From Nigrospora sphaerica (lineage: Eukaryota > Ascomycota > Sordariomycetes > Amphisphaeriales > Apiosporaceae): 64,000 bases of DNA. Where the stretch lies: positions 1,860,001-1,924,000 of the forward strand of contig JAGVVL010000013.1 in NCBI GenBank assembly GCA_018287875.1. Reading direction: 5' to 3'. Below the pieces are notes generated by a model. That model worked only from the letters and a program-made list of their open reading frames with translations. It was not told the DNA's origin and did no database searches. Position numbers and translations under genes: made by a program. Shown piece after piece: positions 11,201 to 23,039 of the stretch (the stretch's first letter is position 1; the number at the start of each line of letters is the position of its first letter).

Positions 11201-11948
11201 CTTACAAGACGATTGGAGCCGCTGGCTCCCCTTAGCTGAATTCGCGTTAAACAATGCCCTGAATGAGAGCATTAAGACCACACCGTTCTTCGCGAACTAC
11301 GGATTCCACCCGAGAATCGGGTTTGAACCACTGGACCCCGACCGTACCCCTGCAGCCCTAGACGCTGAGCGCGTCGCCCAGAAGATTCAGGAAGTCCACG
11401 AGATGTTAAAGTCGGAGATCTGTTTAGCGCAAGCCCGCCACGAGGAATACGCCAACCGTAAAAGACGCCCCGCCCGCCGATACCAAGTAGGCCAGAAAGT
11501 CTGGCTTGACGCCCGAAATATACGGACGAAACGCCCTCAGAAGAAACTCGACTGGAAGCAACTCGGACCCTTCACCATTACGAAGGTCGTGAGCCCGTAC
11601 GCTTATCAATTAAACCTGCCCCCGTCTATGAGAAACCACCCGGTATTCCATGTTAGCCTACTCCGTCCTGATCCTGACGATCCTGCCCCCGGTCAAGTAC
11701 AACCACCGCCCCCGCCTATAGAGGTCGACGGCGTCGAAGAGTTCGAAGTCGAAGACATCCTGGATTCCCGTCTGGACAACCGAGGCGGAGGCCGAGGCTC
11801 CCGTTTAAAATACACCGTGAAGTGGGCTGGATACGACCAACTAACCGAGGAGCCTGCGGAATACGTCGCTAACGCCAGCGAGGTAGTGGCAAACTTCCAC
11901 CGGAGATACCCAGAGAAACCGAGACCTATTAACCTACGGAAGGCTTAG
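8217..11948 (+). pseudogene. Gypsy-1 pol (PR-RT-RH-IN-chromodomain), frame-broken
   Basis: Blocks in order: aspartic protease with ALTDSGAAAKAF (~8284-8320); RT from 8973 ([36 protein letters not shown] at ~9406); RNase H ([12 protein letters not shown], ~10050; [15 protein letters not shown]); integrase zinc-binding segment (SYHDTAVAGHLKRA ... NNCHTCRR, 10650-10785) and catalytic core ([14 protein letters not shown], 11035; [19 protein letters not shown]); chromodomain near the C-terminus ([13 protein letters not shown] ... [11 protein letters not shown]). Frame changes lie near 8735-8760, 8955-8970, 9950-9975, 10265-10467 and 10812. All catalytic residues seen are intact, so the shifts may be recent or assembly errors. 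Confidence 0.88.
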
Positions 11949-12002
11949 CCGTCCGCCCTTCAGAACCGCGTCGATGGAACTCCGCCTTAAGGAGGGGAGT
12001 AC

Positions 12003-12291
12003 TGTCACGGGGTGGACCGTGACAGGCCCTACCGGCACAGGGAAGCCCCTGAGACATCCTAAACTAGCTACGGATTAGTCGTCCCGCGATGGAGTTCTGT
12101 CAAGACCGCTCGGTACGGACCTCCGTTGGGGATTTAGATAAGAAGTCTGCGACCGAGAAGACTTTAGTTGTAGCTCTTCAAGCTACGTCCTGTCTGCTAG
12201 CCTGACCTGTACCGAACAGAATAGGAACCTGGACCTGTAGCATAGAACCTGAATCGACTCCATTGCCTGCCTGCCTGCCCGCGCCTTGACA
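12003..12291 (+). repeat. 3' LTR of Gypsy-1
   Basis: Reads identical to 6433-6721 over 289 bp, implying very recent insertion or gene conversion. Preceded by the polypurine tract and followed by the target duplication CAGAA (12292-12296). Confidence 0.95.
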
Positions 12292-12296
12292 CAGAA

Positions 12297-12418
12297 TCTA
12301 AGTTCAGGTCGGGCGCCAGCAGTGCGCCCGCTCCTCGCTAGTAGGCTGCCGGTGGGTCTGTGCCGCAGGTCAGGTGACCAGCCTGCGGATGCACCTTTCC
12401 AGCGCCTCCTCCCTTACA
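12297..12418 (-). repeat. Right half of the interrupted 213-bp solo LTR
   Basis: Continues the LTR broken at 6432 (TCTAAGTTCAGGTCGGGCGC ... CCTCCCTTACA) and ends with the TG...CA-type terminus CTTACA. Confidence 0.88.
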
Positions 12419-12639
12419 AACCTCTAGAATCTTGTAAATGTTCCCTTAAAGATACGCCTTATATTAGCGGTCGTACCACGCGGTAAGGGAAACGCTGCCT
12501 TTTTTGCCGTCCTAAAGAACCGCCTAGTAGTTCCTTCGGACTTAAGTCTCGATAGCTAAGTCAGTTAGCTTATAGCGCTTTCGAAGGATGTAAACAAGGT
12601 CTTAAGTAGTGTTCTTCTTTAAGAGAACCATCTTAGTCT
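12419..12639. other. Short spacer, nothing recognised
   Basis: Low-complexity mixture between the solo LTR end and the Copia fragment; no ORF, RNA gene or repeat assigned. Confidence 0.35.
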
Positions 12640-13364
12640 AGGCTAACTAAAGAATAGTCAGAGTGACTGTGCTACAGATCTAGTCCCAGATCTTTACGTA
12701 GCATCCGGCGAGAACCTAGCTTCGTGCCTCGTGTTGCCGATGCTCGTATCTAGCTTGCTCGAGTTCTCTCGAGATGGCTTCCTCGGAGATCGTGGCTTGC
12801 GCTCGCGTAGTATGACCGGCCTCCATGGTCTGTCCATCTTGGACTGCTTAGAGAGTGCGACGGGCCGATTCTCGCGTTAGGACTTACGAGCTAAGGTTCG
12901 GTCTCGTTTAGTCTAGACCTTCGGGGTCGATGAGGTGCCAGATCTCACGGTTAGTAGCATGGAATTTGAGGGCAGTATACCAAGCTGGAAAGGAGTTCCG
13001 GTCCTTCAGCTTGGTATCTATCGGGATCGAGTCCTCGGACTGCATCCTGACGAGTTTTAAGAGAGAATGACTGGGATAAGAGAGAGAGAGAGAGAAAGAT
13101 CGTCCTGTGTACGTGATAGAGTGCAGCTTTGCAGCAGCGCTCCGGGCTCATAACCTGTCACGCTTGCAGGAGATCGGAGGTATAGGTCAGATAATGAATG
13201 TAGAAGTCGCCCCGAGCCTTCTAAGTGAGAGCCGGACTAAAGACCTAGTTAAATACAGGTAGAGGAGTGGAGGGTACCCCTTGTAAGCCCTCTGGTCGCT
13301 GGTTGGTCAGGTCAGGTGACCTGCAGACCCTGAAACTCTACTTCAGGGGTCTCTTCAGCGCGAC
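12640..13364 (-). mobile_element. Ty1/Copia 5' fragment (LTR, primer site, start of gag)
   Basis: Read on the minus strand: an LTR 13364-13156 with ends TGTCGCGC...GCGTGACA, then directly GGTTATGAGCCCGGA (13155-13141). That is the Copia-type primer-binding site complementary to the anticodon region of initiator tRNA-Met. Next come an (AG)n leader (13078-13097) and, from ATG 13045, a Copia Gag N-terminus (SIPIDTKLKDRNSFPAW ... LKFHATNREIWHLIDPEG) that stops at ~12910. The element is truncated; its inner border (~12640) is approximate, and no pol was found. Confidence 0.68.
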
Positions 13365-13373
13365 ATATAAAAA

Positions 13374-13504
13374 TGTAAGGGTTGCAGCGCGGCTAGCCCG
13401 CTATGCCCATATAGGTCTGGATTGGAGGGGTGATTCCCATGAGTGAGAACATTGCTGGCCTTTTAGCATTGTGGGTGAGTGGTTATCTCCTGGCATCCCT
13501 TACA
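13374..13504 (-). repeat. Short TG...CA element (~131 bp)
   Basis: Starts TGTAAGGG and ends CCCTTACA. It is the reverse-orientation homologue of the 134-bp elements at 36797-36930 and 61739-61872. No clear 5-bp duplication flanks this copy. It could be a solo mini-LTR or a MITE. Confidence 0.75.
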
Positions 13505-13833
13505 ATTAAGCTAAAAAAACTCTATTCTCTAGGGCATTATAAATAAATGCGAAGAAATACATATAATAAAGGACTTATGCATAGATAGGATAAAGGGTAC
13601 CATAAAGACGAAGCAATAGGGCTATAGAGGGGATAGGGGACAAGTAGGGCTCTGACACCCACCTAGACCAGACTGTTCCTCCTTCCTTCTTTAGTGCAAG
13701 TTCTCATATCCCGACCCAACCTCATCAGTGCCTGAGGACCTTTGGTTCCTGTCCTGTGACACTCTCTCATAGAAGCAAAGACCCTTAAACGCCAGCCAAC
13801 AGAAGCCATAACCGTTACTCGAGGTGTAATGGA
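13505..13833. other. 3' flank of the PKS gene
   Basis: No gene seen. Marks the change from repeats to the cluster; a PKS transcript terminator probably lies here but no clear signal was identified. Confidence 0.4.
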
Positions 13834-16800
13834 TCAGTTGGTATCCTGGTCCAGAGAGTCATCCACAATCTTAGCTGCCAAGGCATTAATACTGTTTCCC
13901 GTGTCAAGCAAATCCAGAGTACTGATATCTGCGCCGTAGGCGACACTGAACCAGTTTCTCAGCTCAGCCGCAACCAAACTGTCGACGCCATAGGCAGCCA
14001 CAGAACGTGAACCATCAACGCCAGAAACGTCGATGAACAGCATCTGTGCCACCATAGCAATGGTTTTTGCTGTCACGAATGCGTATAGCTCTTCTTTGGT
14101 TTTGATGGGAACGCCGTCGACTTCTCCGTCTCTGAGAGCTTGCACAGCCTTCTGAAAGTCGCGGCGCAAGAGTTGCGCATCGCCACCGTCCTTGTCGTTA
14201 GCAGCCGCCTCACCGTCGCCGCCCCGGTCCTGAGCTGCTTGGTATCTTTCGGCGTCCTCGAAGGCGCGCATGATCAGAGAGACGCGGGCATCCGAGTACC
14301 ACCGGGGGGTATTGGCCATGGCACCCTCTTCCCGCTTCCGTGCAGCCATAGCAGCAGGGTCGAAGCAGGTGATGAGGTTGGCAACGGACAAAGAGTCTTC
14401 ATCAGCTGTCCCATGGCCACTAGGAACAGGCAACTCGTTGTTAATGAAGGCTGGCTCCAGCAACTGGAGGAATTGATGTTCCGTCACGTCAAGGACCTTG
14501 TTGCGCGCCATCAAGGCCAAGGTGGTATCGTTCGTGCTCAGATGGCCCACGTCGTTGATGAGACCGAAGGAAGCGGTGGACGCGGGCAGCCCCTGCCGCC
14601 GGCGCCATCGGGCAAAGTAGTCCTGGAAGTTGTTTGCAGCTGTGTAGACACTCTGAGTCGCCAAAGCAACCACGGACTCGATTGTTGTTGTCATAAGGAA
14701 GAAGTCCAGGCGGTGAGGAGCGAGCGCGTCATGAAGATTCCTGGTTCCTATGACTTTGGCTGCAACTCCAGATAGCCATTGCTCGAAACCGAGCTTGTCG
14801 AAGGATAAGTCCTGGTGGGAATACAGAGGTTAGATCTGCAGTACCATAAGGTGTATCAACGGTGTGAGAGCTTACCTCGTAGGATACTGCTGCGTGGACA
14901 AGACCTTTGATGGGCCGGAGAGCCGCTGCATCTTGCACAGCTCGTACCACCTGTTCGCGGTTGCTCACATCACAAGAAACGCAATCGACTACAACACCCG
15001 AACGTGCCAAGTTTTCGATCAGCATCTTGGCCTCCGGGCCCAGCGACCGGCTGCGGGACATAACGACGAGATGCTTGGCCCGACGCCCAGCCATAAAGTT
15101 GGCAATGCTGCGACCGAGCCCTCCGAGCCCACCCGTAATGATATAGCTGGCATCCGGGTCGAAAATGGCATGAGGGCCTGCAGGAACCATTCTCACGAGC
15201 GACCCGGGGTCCTGGAAGCTGACGACGAGCTTGCCGATGTGCGTGCCTTTGGAGAAGGCCAAAAGAGCCTGGTCGAGCTGCGAAACATCAAACACGGTGA
15301 TCTTACTGGACGGCCCCATACGGTTGGCCCTGAAGTGGTTGTCAACCTCCTGCATTAGCCTAGGGCCGAGGGTAGGGTCCAAATCGTCCGCCACCGCCAG
15401 GTCGAACGAGGTAAAGGTCGCGTTTCTCTGGAAGAGCTCCAGTGCCAAGGACTTGGAGTTCTGGACATCCATGCGGCCCACGTCGATAAACCTTCCCATG
15501 GGGGCCAGAAGTCTGAGAGATTCATGTAGCAGGGGCCCGTTGGCGTTGCTCAGGATAACGTCGAAGCCCTTGCCGCCCGTTGCCGCCAGCATTTTGGGGA
15601 TGTCCGCAGCGTCCCGGGAGGAGAAAACGTGGGACGATGGGATCTTCTCCGTCTCGACCAGGTATTGTCGCTTCTCCGGCGTGCCAGCTGTAGCAAAAAC
15701 CACAGCGCCCTTGGATTTGGCAAGCTGAATAGCGGAAAGACCCAAGCCGCCACTCGCAGACTGGATGAGGACCCTCTCGCCCTCTTGAAGGCGAGTGACG
15801 TGCTCGAAAGCGTAGACGGCGGTCATGCCCACCAAAGGAATGGTGGCGGCTTGGATCATATCATCCTCGGGTAGAAGCTTGTGTGAGAAGACGGCTGGCG
15901 CGCGGACGTAGTTGCCAAAGCGACCCCGGCCATAGCCATACACGCGGTCGCCGACTGCAACATTGGTGACGCGAGAGCCAATCTGACTGACAACACCCGA
16001 ATATTCCGATGAGAAGGTGTTCATGTCAAACCTTCCCGCCGAGGTGAGAAGGTCTTTCCAGTTGAGGCCGACGGCGGCCACTTGGACTTGGATCCAGTCG
16101 TCGGGAAGTTGGCTCCAGACCGCCTCATCCGGCTTGAAGTACAATGACGACAAGAGACCCGGCGTTTCGAACGCAGCGCGAACCGGACCCTGAGACCCCC
16201 AAGGCAGCATCTCGGTCAAACGGGGTAAAGCCTGACGTTTCGCCATTTCGTCTTGCTGTCGCACGTCCGGTACCAACCTGCTGACCCACAGGCAATCTCG
16301 CTTCCACACATACTCGTATTCTCTGCTCTGGCCCGCGGCCCTGTCCCTGAGTGACGCTTCCAGGTCAGCAATGGTCCGTACGAGCCGCGGGTCTGAAATT
16401 TGAGACCCGGGAGACACGTCGAGCGCCAGGAAGTTGGAGGTAGGGTTTTCGGTGCCGATGGTGCGTAGAAGCCCAGTTGTAACGGAGGCATCGGGGCTGT
16501 CGCCATCCACGATACCAGATGCTGTGAGCCATAGCAAGCTTGCGGAGTGGCGAACGAGGCTCTTGAAGGCGTTGAATTGCCCCTCGTTCGCTTGGATTAG
16601 CAGGTCCCCCCCGTCGGCGAAAGCGATGCAGCGCGAGCCGGCCGGAAGGCTGGAGGCATCCCCCAGTGGCACGACCTGGGCCGGCACGCCACGGGCCGTA
16701 AGTTCCTGGTTGACGCTCTCCCGCAGGTTCGCCGAACCTTCGCCTTGCAGCAAGTACACCGGTGGAATGTCCGAGGAGAGGGTTTTCGAGATCGATCTGC

Positions 16801-19800
16801 TGCCCAGCTCGGACACATCGCCTACCGCTTTGGCGACAATGGTGCGGGCGGTGGTGTATGGGGCAGGGTAGTCGTCGAGCACCAAATCTGCGCCCGTGAA
16901 GCCTGATTCCTTTAGAGACGTGTCCCATCCCTCGAGATGTAGGAACGGGCTCTCCACTCGCCCGTCGGGTATTCCGTCCCAATAGCCAGCCAGATGGCCG
17001 AGCACGAGGCCGTGGCCGATGACGGCCCGTGTGTTTTCGACTATCACGAGCCTTCCTCCGGGCTTCAACAACTTGCGGCAGTTCTTCAGGGTTTCCACGA
17101 TGCAGGGCGTAGCATGTAAACACTCGCATGCCACGACAACATCGTAGGTTCCCTCGTAGCCATGGAGTAAGGGGTCCTCGTTGATGTCAAGTACTGAGTA
17201 CTTGATGTCGCGGTACTGGGAGAGGGAGTCATGAGCCAAGCTCAGGAACCCGGCCGAGACATCCGTGAAGGTGTAATCCTGGTATCTCTTGATGCCGTTT
17301 GCCCCTGTCAGTGCTTCCAGGATCTTGCGTGTGGCACCGCCAGTCCCGGCGCCAATCTCCAAGATTTTCATACTCGGATCGCAAAAGCCGAACAAGTCGA
17401 ACACCCGAACCAGCTGCGGATAAGCCCCCGTCATGATGAGGCCATTGTCGTACATGCCATGGAGGAGATTGTTCTGCAGCACAACATCCAGTCCGGTCTT
17501 GCGCTCCTCTAGAATATCCTGGATGTTGTCGAACACTTCCTTGGCAATCTTGACGTCGTTCATGTGGCCAACTTCGCCCAGAAGCTCGTCGATAACCCCC
17601 GAACGCTGCGTGCTTCCGAGTTCGGCAGCCTCTTTTGTCCACTGGTTGTCATCTTTCATTCGTCTGTCGACCCACGAAAGAAACTCGTGGATGTGTTTGG
17701 GCCCAGCTGAGAACCGGCCCGGCCGGACGAATCGCTCGTGGATTTCGGCGACGAAGAATGTACCTAGCTTCTCGAGCTTGTCAAACAGATAAGCTTTGGC
17801 GGTATTCTCGGCAGGAGGGGGGTAGAGCTCCCTTGCTTGGTCATTGCTGAGGGCGCGGATGTCAGGCTTCCAGGTGAGCTGGAAAAAGGGGCTGGAGAAG
17901 GTTCCGTCGGCTGCCGCGCTGACCGAGGGTTTTGTGTCGACATAACTGACACAACGCAGCTTCTCAACATCCACAGCGACATGGTTCGTCTTGTCCAGCA
18001 TCTGGAGTCGAGCATGGGCACTGCGTAGTCCCTTGAGCTCCCCCAAGGCGATGGCTGTGGCAGGTTCCGTTTGTAAACCGAAACCGGACTTCAAACGGAG
18101 GCGGTCAATGTGGACGGGTACGAAGGCTGTGTGTACCCGGTCGACCTGCCCCCCATGACTAGCTACTAGAGCCAGTTGGAACAAAGCATCCAGCGAGGCT
18201 GGGTGAATCGTATAGTCGGACTCTCCACCGTACATCATATTCTCGGTTGTGTGCAGGGCGATCCGGGCAAGCGCCAGTTGTTGGGCTGGATCCGCCTGTA
18301 TCTGCGACAGCGGCTGGAACGACGGACCATACCCGAGCCCAATGTCTTCGAACTTCTTGTACCAAGCTCGGGAGTCGATGGTTCTCGCGTCCATCTTAAT
18401 CGAGATGGCGTCGGCTGGGTGGGGAGTGGTTTCTGCCGTCACGCGCCCAGAGCAGTGTTCTGTCCAGGTGTCCGAATCTGCCGAGACAGAACTGACGGCG
18501 AAGGCGGCACAGTTGGAGTCTTTGGTATATTCCAGGCTGGTGACAATCTCAAGGCCCAACTCGTGTTCCGGGAGTCTCATAGCCGTGCTGAACGACACAT
18601 TTTCGAGAATGAACCCGGCCAGCTCCCCCGACTCGGGCATCAGCTCATGATGCATCTGAGAGGCGGCCTCGATCGCCATAGCGATATACCCGGCTGCTGG
18701 AAACACGGCGTGCGGGAGCAGTCTATGATGGCTGAGCCACGGCAGGTCCTTTGGGCGCAGGATATTGCGCCACTGCGGCCGCAACTTGGCGTTTCCCGGG
18801 AGCCTTGATCCTAGTATGTCATGTCGTTTGAACGCTCGCGATCGGAACTCCCGGCTGAAGCGACTCTCATGGTAGATAATAGGCCCGTAGCTGTATTGGT
18901 AAGGAGGCAGCTTCGTCGAAGTGCGCCCGTGGATGAGTTCCAACTGTGCGGCATTGCGGCGATCGACCGAATTGACAGCGCTCAAGTCGATGTCCGAATT
19001 GGAGCAGAACAGGTTGCCCGCGAGACGCAGCATGGATAACTGGCCGTCCTCGTTTCGCTTCAAGGTTGAAAAGTATTTGGGCGTGCCAGCATTCAGTGTG
19101 TCGCCAACGGGGCCCTTCAGCGCTGGGTGCGGCCCGATTTCCACAAGGACATCAGCAGAATTCGGCGAGCCAAACATTTTGGAGACGGCTTCCGAGAACC
19201 GAACGGGCAATTCGAGGTTTTCCCTCCAGTAATCCGGTCGGAGAATGATTTCGGCAGAGTCTTTGTGAGGGAAGACTGACGATGTCCACGGCCGCAAAGG
19301 ATAGCGATGGCGAGAATCAGCTTGGCCAAGGTGCCTCACGTACTCCAAGCTTTGCGCGAGAGCACTACTGTACCCCTCCCCAATCGCCAGCATATGATGC
19401 GAGTGGTATGCGTTGCCTCCGGTTTGTAGTGCTCGGTTGAAGATCTTCATCTCGTCGAGCTGCATAGAGATGGTTGCAATGGCATCAGAGTCCCCGGACA
19501 ACGTCACACTGTTGGGAGAATTGATGGCGGCCACTCTGACTCTTGGACGAAAGGGCTCAATAATGGCTTCGGCCTTTTCCAAGCCGACACCAAGCGCCAA
19601 CATGGCGCCCTTGGCCTTGTTCTGTGCCACAGCGTGCCCTCGTAAGAAGGCTGCAGCAATGGCTTCGGCTGCGGTAATGCGCCCTGCCGCGTAGGTTGCT
19701 GCTATTTCGCCTGAAGAGTGACCTACGACAGCGTCGGGCCTGACGTTCCACGTGTGGAGAAGATCAACCAAGGCGATCTGGACGGCCGTGCAGACTGTCT

Positions 19801-21985
19801 GCGATATTTCGGGCTTGTGAATGGCGTCCTTCTCGCTGTGGCCTTGGAGGAAGCTTTTGATATTCCAATTGGGACGCAAGGGCAGTTCCGCCAAGACGGA
19901 GTCCATGTATTCGATGCTCGATTCGAAGACGCAATACTGCAGCAGCTCAGCGCCCATGCCGTGCCACTGGGCCCCCTGGCCGGTGAAAACGAAACCCAGT
20001 CTGGCAACTTGTTGGCTGCTCGCAGTCGTATTTTCCGTGATCGCGAGACCTTCGGCTGGCCTATCACGGTCGACGATGCGGAATGTTCGTTGCAGGAACC
20101 GAGACCGCCTTGCACCGAGTGTGTATGCAGCGTCGGCAAGACAGTCTTCGGTAAGCATGGTTGACATGGCGGCTATATTCAAAGAGAGAGAGGTATCGTT
20201 GTGGGCCGAGAATGCCAACAACACGCGCGGCCTTGGCTTGATGTCGTGACCGCCGGCAACCGTGACTCGGTGCGAGAGCGGATAGTGAATGGCCCATGAC
20301 GGGCTGCTGTGTTTATCGGGGGTAGCGTGGCCATTGGATCGAATACCCGTCGCCGTACCAGGGGTTGCTTGGCCGTTGGTGTGCGCATGGCCGTTGGTGT
20401 GCGCATGGCCGTTGGTGTGCGCATGGCCGTTGGATTTCTCGGCGCTCAGACCGTTCCCGTTCGCCCTTGGGATATCATCTGGCTTTGCCTGGGCCGGCCG
20501 CGGGCGGTAGTCGGGAAGGACGTCTTCCACATGGTCAAGGATACAATGCCCGTTGGCACCGCCATAGCCGAACGAGTTGACGCTAGCACGCCGAAGCCTT
20601 CCTTTCGGCCAAGGCGTATTCTCCGTGAGCACCTGGAGTCTTCCCTGTTTCAGATCCAGGTTCGGGTTGAGCGTTTTCACGCCGATGCTAGCTGGGATCA
20701 TGCCTTCCTCGAAGGACAAGACGACCTTCATGATGCCCGCAATGGCACTGGCCGGTTCTGTGTGGCCAATGTTGGTCTTGACCGATCCTATCATCAGGGG
20801 ACGTTCTGGTGACATGGCCGACTCGAAAACGTTTCCGATGGCCGAGACCTCGATGGGATCACCGACAGGGGTTCCCGTTCCGTGACATTCGAAATAGGTC
20901 GTGTCTTGAAGCCGAAGACCACCGGCATTCTCGTACGCCTTTTTGATCACGGCCTCCTGCCCTTCTCTCCCCGGATGGGTGATGCCGCCCGTTCGTCCGT
21001 TGGCGTTGAGAGCCGTGCCTCGGATCACAGCACGGATTGGGTAGCCCCCCTGGACCGCAGCCGACAGTTTCATAACGTACAGAGCTGAGAACCCCTCACC
21101 ACGGGCATAGCCGTCCGCAGCCACGTCGAACGTGTGGCTCGTGGACGTTGGGGAGAGAACGCCTAGTTTCGTCATCATGAGCTGCGTGCTAGGATCCATG
21201 ATGGTGTTGGACGCTGCCACCATGGCTGCTCCGCAGTCATTGTTCCGAAGGGCAGAAACTGCCACGTGAAGAGCGTACATGGAAGAGGAGCATGCCGTAT
21301 CCATTGTGACACTGTTTCCATTGAGATCAGTACGCGCCCGGTTCGGAGTGCAGAGAACAAGTTGAAATGCTTTAGCGCCTACCTGGGGCCGCGAAGATTG
21401 AAGATGTAGTTCACCCTGTTGCTGAGGATACTGGTGCCAGTACCGACGCTAGCGTACGGCCTTGGGTGATCCGTGTCTCTCCCTTGGATGATGAGGTGGT
21501 CTGAACTGAAATTGCCAACGTAGACGCCGATGTTCTTGCCAGAGAAGGATTCCCATGCTTCTCCAGAGTTCTCGAAGGCTTCGTAGACCACCTCGAGGAG
21601 TTTGCGTTGCGATGGATCCATGGTTTCGAGCTCGAGGGCGCCCATCCCGAAGAAAGCGTGATCGAAGAGTCGCGGATCTTCGCCCAGCAGGAAGCCTCCT
21701 TCGGTCGAGACGCTGCCCGGTCTATCGGGGTTGGGATGGTAGAATCCCGAGCGTGGAAACCGATGGTCGCCGAATTGTCTGTACCCGGAGCGTTTGTTCT
21801 TCAGAAGCTCCCAGAAGCCAGAGGCATCCCTCACATTGCCAGGCCACCTGCAACCTGTTTTCCAACATGTGATTAGCAACTTTGCAACGACAGAGGGCGC
21901 CGAGGCCTCGGGACTTACCCATGCCTACGATGGCAATGGGCTCTTCCCCCTTTGCTATCCCATTCAAACCGTTGGGCTGGGCCAT
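13834..21985 (-). CDS. sol1: Highly reducing type I polyketide synthase
   Basis: Four exons, 21985-21919, 21854-21383, 21311-14876 and 14811-13834, joined by GT-AG introns (64, 71 and 64 bp), give 2,650 residues. Domains with intact catalytic residues: KS (Cys187 in DTACSSS, His323 in ECHGTGTP, His363 in NIGHTEP); AT (Ser712 in GHSSGE); DH (His1042 in the HHRLLPHAVFPAAGY box, Asp1221 in HPASLDALFQ); C-methyltransferase (ILEIGAGTGGAT ~1496-1507); ER (SASGGLGLSAIQ ~2031-2042); KR (TGGLGGLG 2239-2246; S-V-Y-T-A-A-N-N active-site strand); ACP (Ser2603 in GVDSLVAAEL). It lacks a release domain, as usual for this class. In the solanapyrone pathway this enzyme makes desmethylprosolanapyrone. The start at 21985 was chosen because the upstream in-frame codon is TTG. 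Divergent from the methyltransferase at 23040. The symbol is inferred from cluster composition and order. Confidence 0.93.
20371..20434 (-). repeat. 18-bp minisatellite in the KS-AT linker
   Basis: Three exact copies of an 18-bp unit plus a partial fourth inside the PKS ORF, encoding repeated N-G-H-A-H-T between the KS and AT domains. In frame, so it changes only linker length. Confidence 0.9.
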
Positions 21986-23039
21986 GGCGGGCAACGATAA
22001 CCGAGTGTAACTGAAACCAACGGTGTAGTTCTCAGGGAAGGAGTCGAAAATAATTCGTGTTGCACTCGAAAGCGTGTTGGTCTCTAGACAAAAAAGTCAC
22101 GCGGCCCCTGTTTTCGGTTCCCAAGTCAGGTTTACATCGTCTTATAAAGACACCCAGGCCGATCCTACACACGGCCGCGGTGGCCACGACCTTTTGCCTC
22201 GCCGTCTCGAATGTCGAGGTTCCGTATCCGGCGCAGGACGCCACCACACAGCGGCTTCCGTCATACCTGCACCGGCGTACAATCTTCGGAACTCGGCCGG
22301 TCGTCTTCGGCGGCGGTACGTGTCGCGTAAGCATGGATAGCAATGCTGATAAGCAATCCGCCCTGGTTGCCAAACGTCGTTAGGACTTGCGACGATGGAC
22401 GGACAAGCTGAGCCCACAATGAATGCAGGTTCGGAGTCCGAATTCCCAGCCAGTTCAACAGGCTGCGCTCTTGGCAGCTTATATACCTGATACTAGTGCT
22501 TATTTTCAATGCCCGACGCCGAGGGCCTATGCCCGCCACAGCGTCTCTCGATCACGCAACTGCGGGCGAATGGAACTTCGGGCCCGCGTTTCAGGCCGAG
22601 CCTATGGGCCGATGGTCCCTTTTTAGGAAGGCATTCCCACCCGCGGCGTGGGGGCGAACCAACCGCCACCCGCCAGTAGCGACTCTCTCGGCCGAAGTAG
22701 CACGCGATGCCCGTGGCCACGCAGTCGGAGTAAGACGCGGTGCAGCAATGCTCTTTCTGATGGCCCTACTGACGGCTATGCTGGGCAAGCCATCCCCAGT
22801 CGCCAAAGCTGAGGGGTTGGGAGGGCGGCCGCCATGTCGGCCATTACAAAACCTGCGTTCGCGTCCTATCGAGAGGAGGAAGCCTCGTGGCAAATGACCA
22901 GGACATGACCTGCCCGTCCCCGAATAGCGCTCAACTATCACACGCGTGATAAGCCGCTCCGTGGGACCAGACAGCCCCCACCCTTCAGCTTTCGTTCCAA
23001 ACCGTCCGGCTCATTGTTTGTATTGCACCGGGAGGAACG
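21986..23039. promoter_or_regulatory. Divergent promoter PKS / O-methyltransferase
   Basis: A 1,054-bp spacer between two start codons facing away from each other. It holds a TATA-like GGTATATAAG on the minus strand near 22480-22490, a palindrome TTCGG-AGT-CCGAA (22430-22442) and TCGGCCGAAG (22688-22697). The CGG/CCG half sites are of the kind bound by Zn2Cys6 regulators. No gene is supported here; short ORFs lack domains. Confidence 0.5.

Larger units (their letters stand above)
6433..12291 (+). mobile_element. Ty3/Gypsy chromodomain retrotransposon (Gypsy-1)
   Basis: A 5,859-bp LTR element with 289-bp LTRs at 6433-6721 and 12003-12291 (TGTCACGG...CCTTGACA) that read as identical, and a 5-bp target duplication CAGAA (6428-6432, 12292-12296). 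A purine-rich tract, AAGGAGGGGAGTAC, precedes the 3' LTR. Gag, protease, RT, RNase H, integrase and chromodomain follow in Gypsy order on the plus strand. It has almost no internal stops, so it escaped RIP, yet the reading frame changes at least six times. No obvious tRNA primer site follows the 5' LTR (TTACGTAGCTTCC...). It lies inside a solo LTR of another Gypsy family. Confidence 0.95.

Noticed and set aside
22057..22897. Several 60-130-codon ORFs in the PKS/OMT spacer
   Set aside because: Overlapping on both strands, no domain, and located in a divergent promoter.
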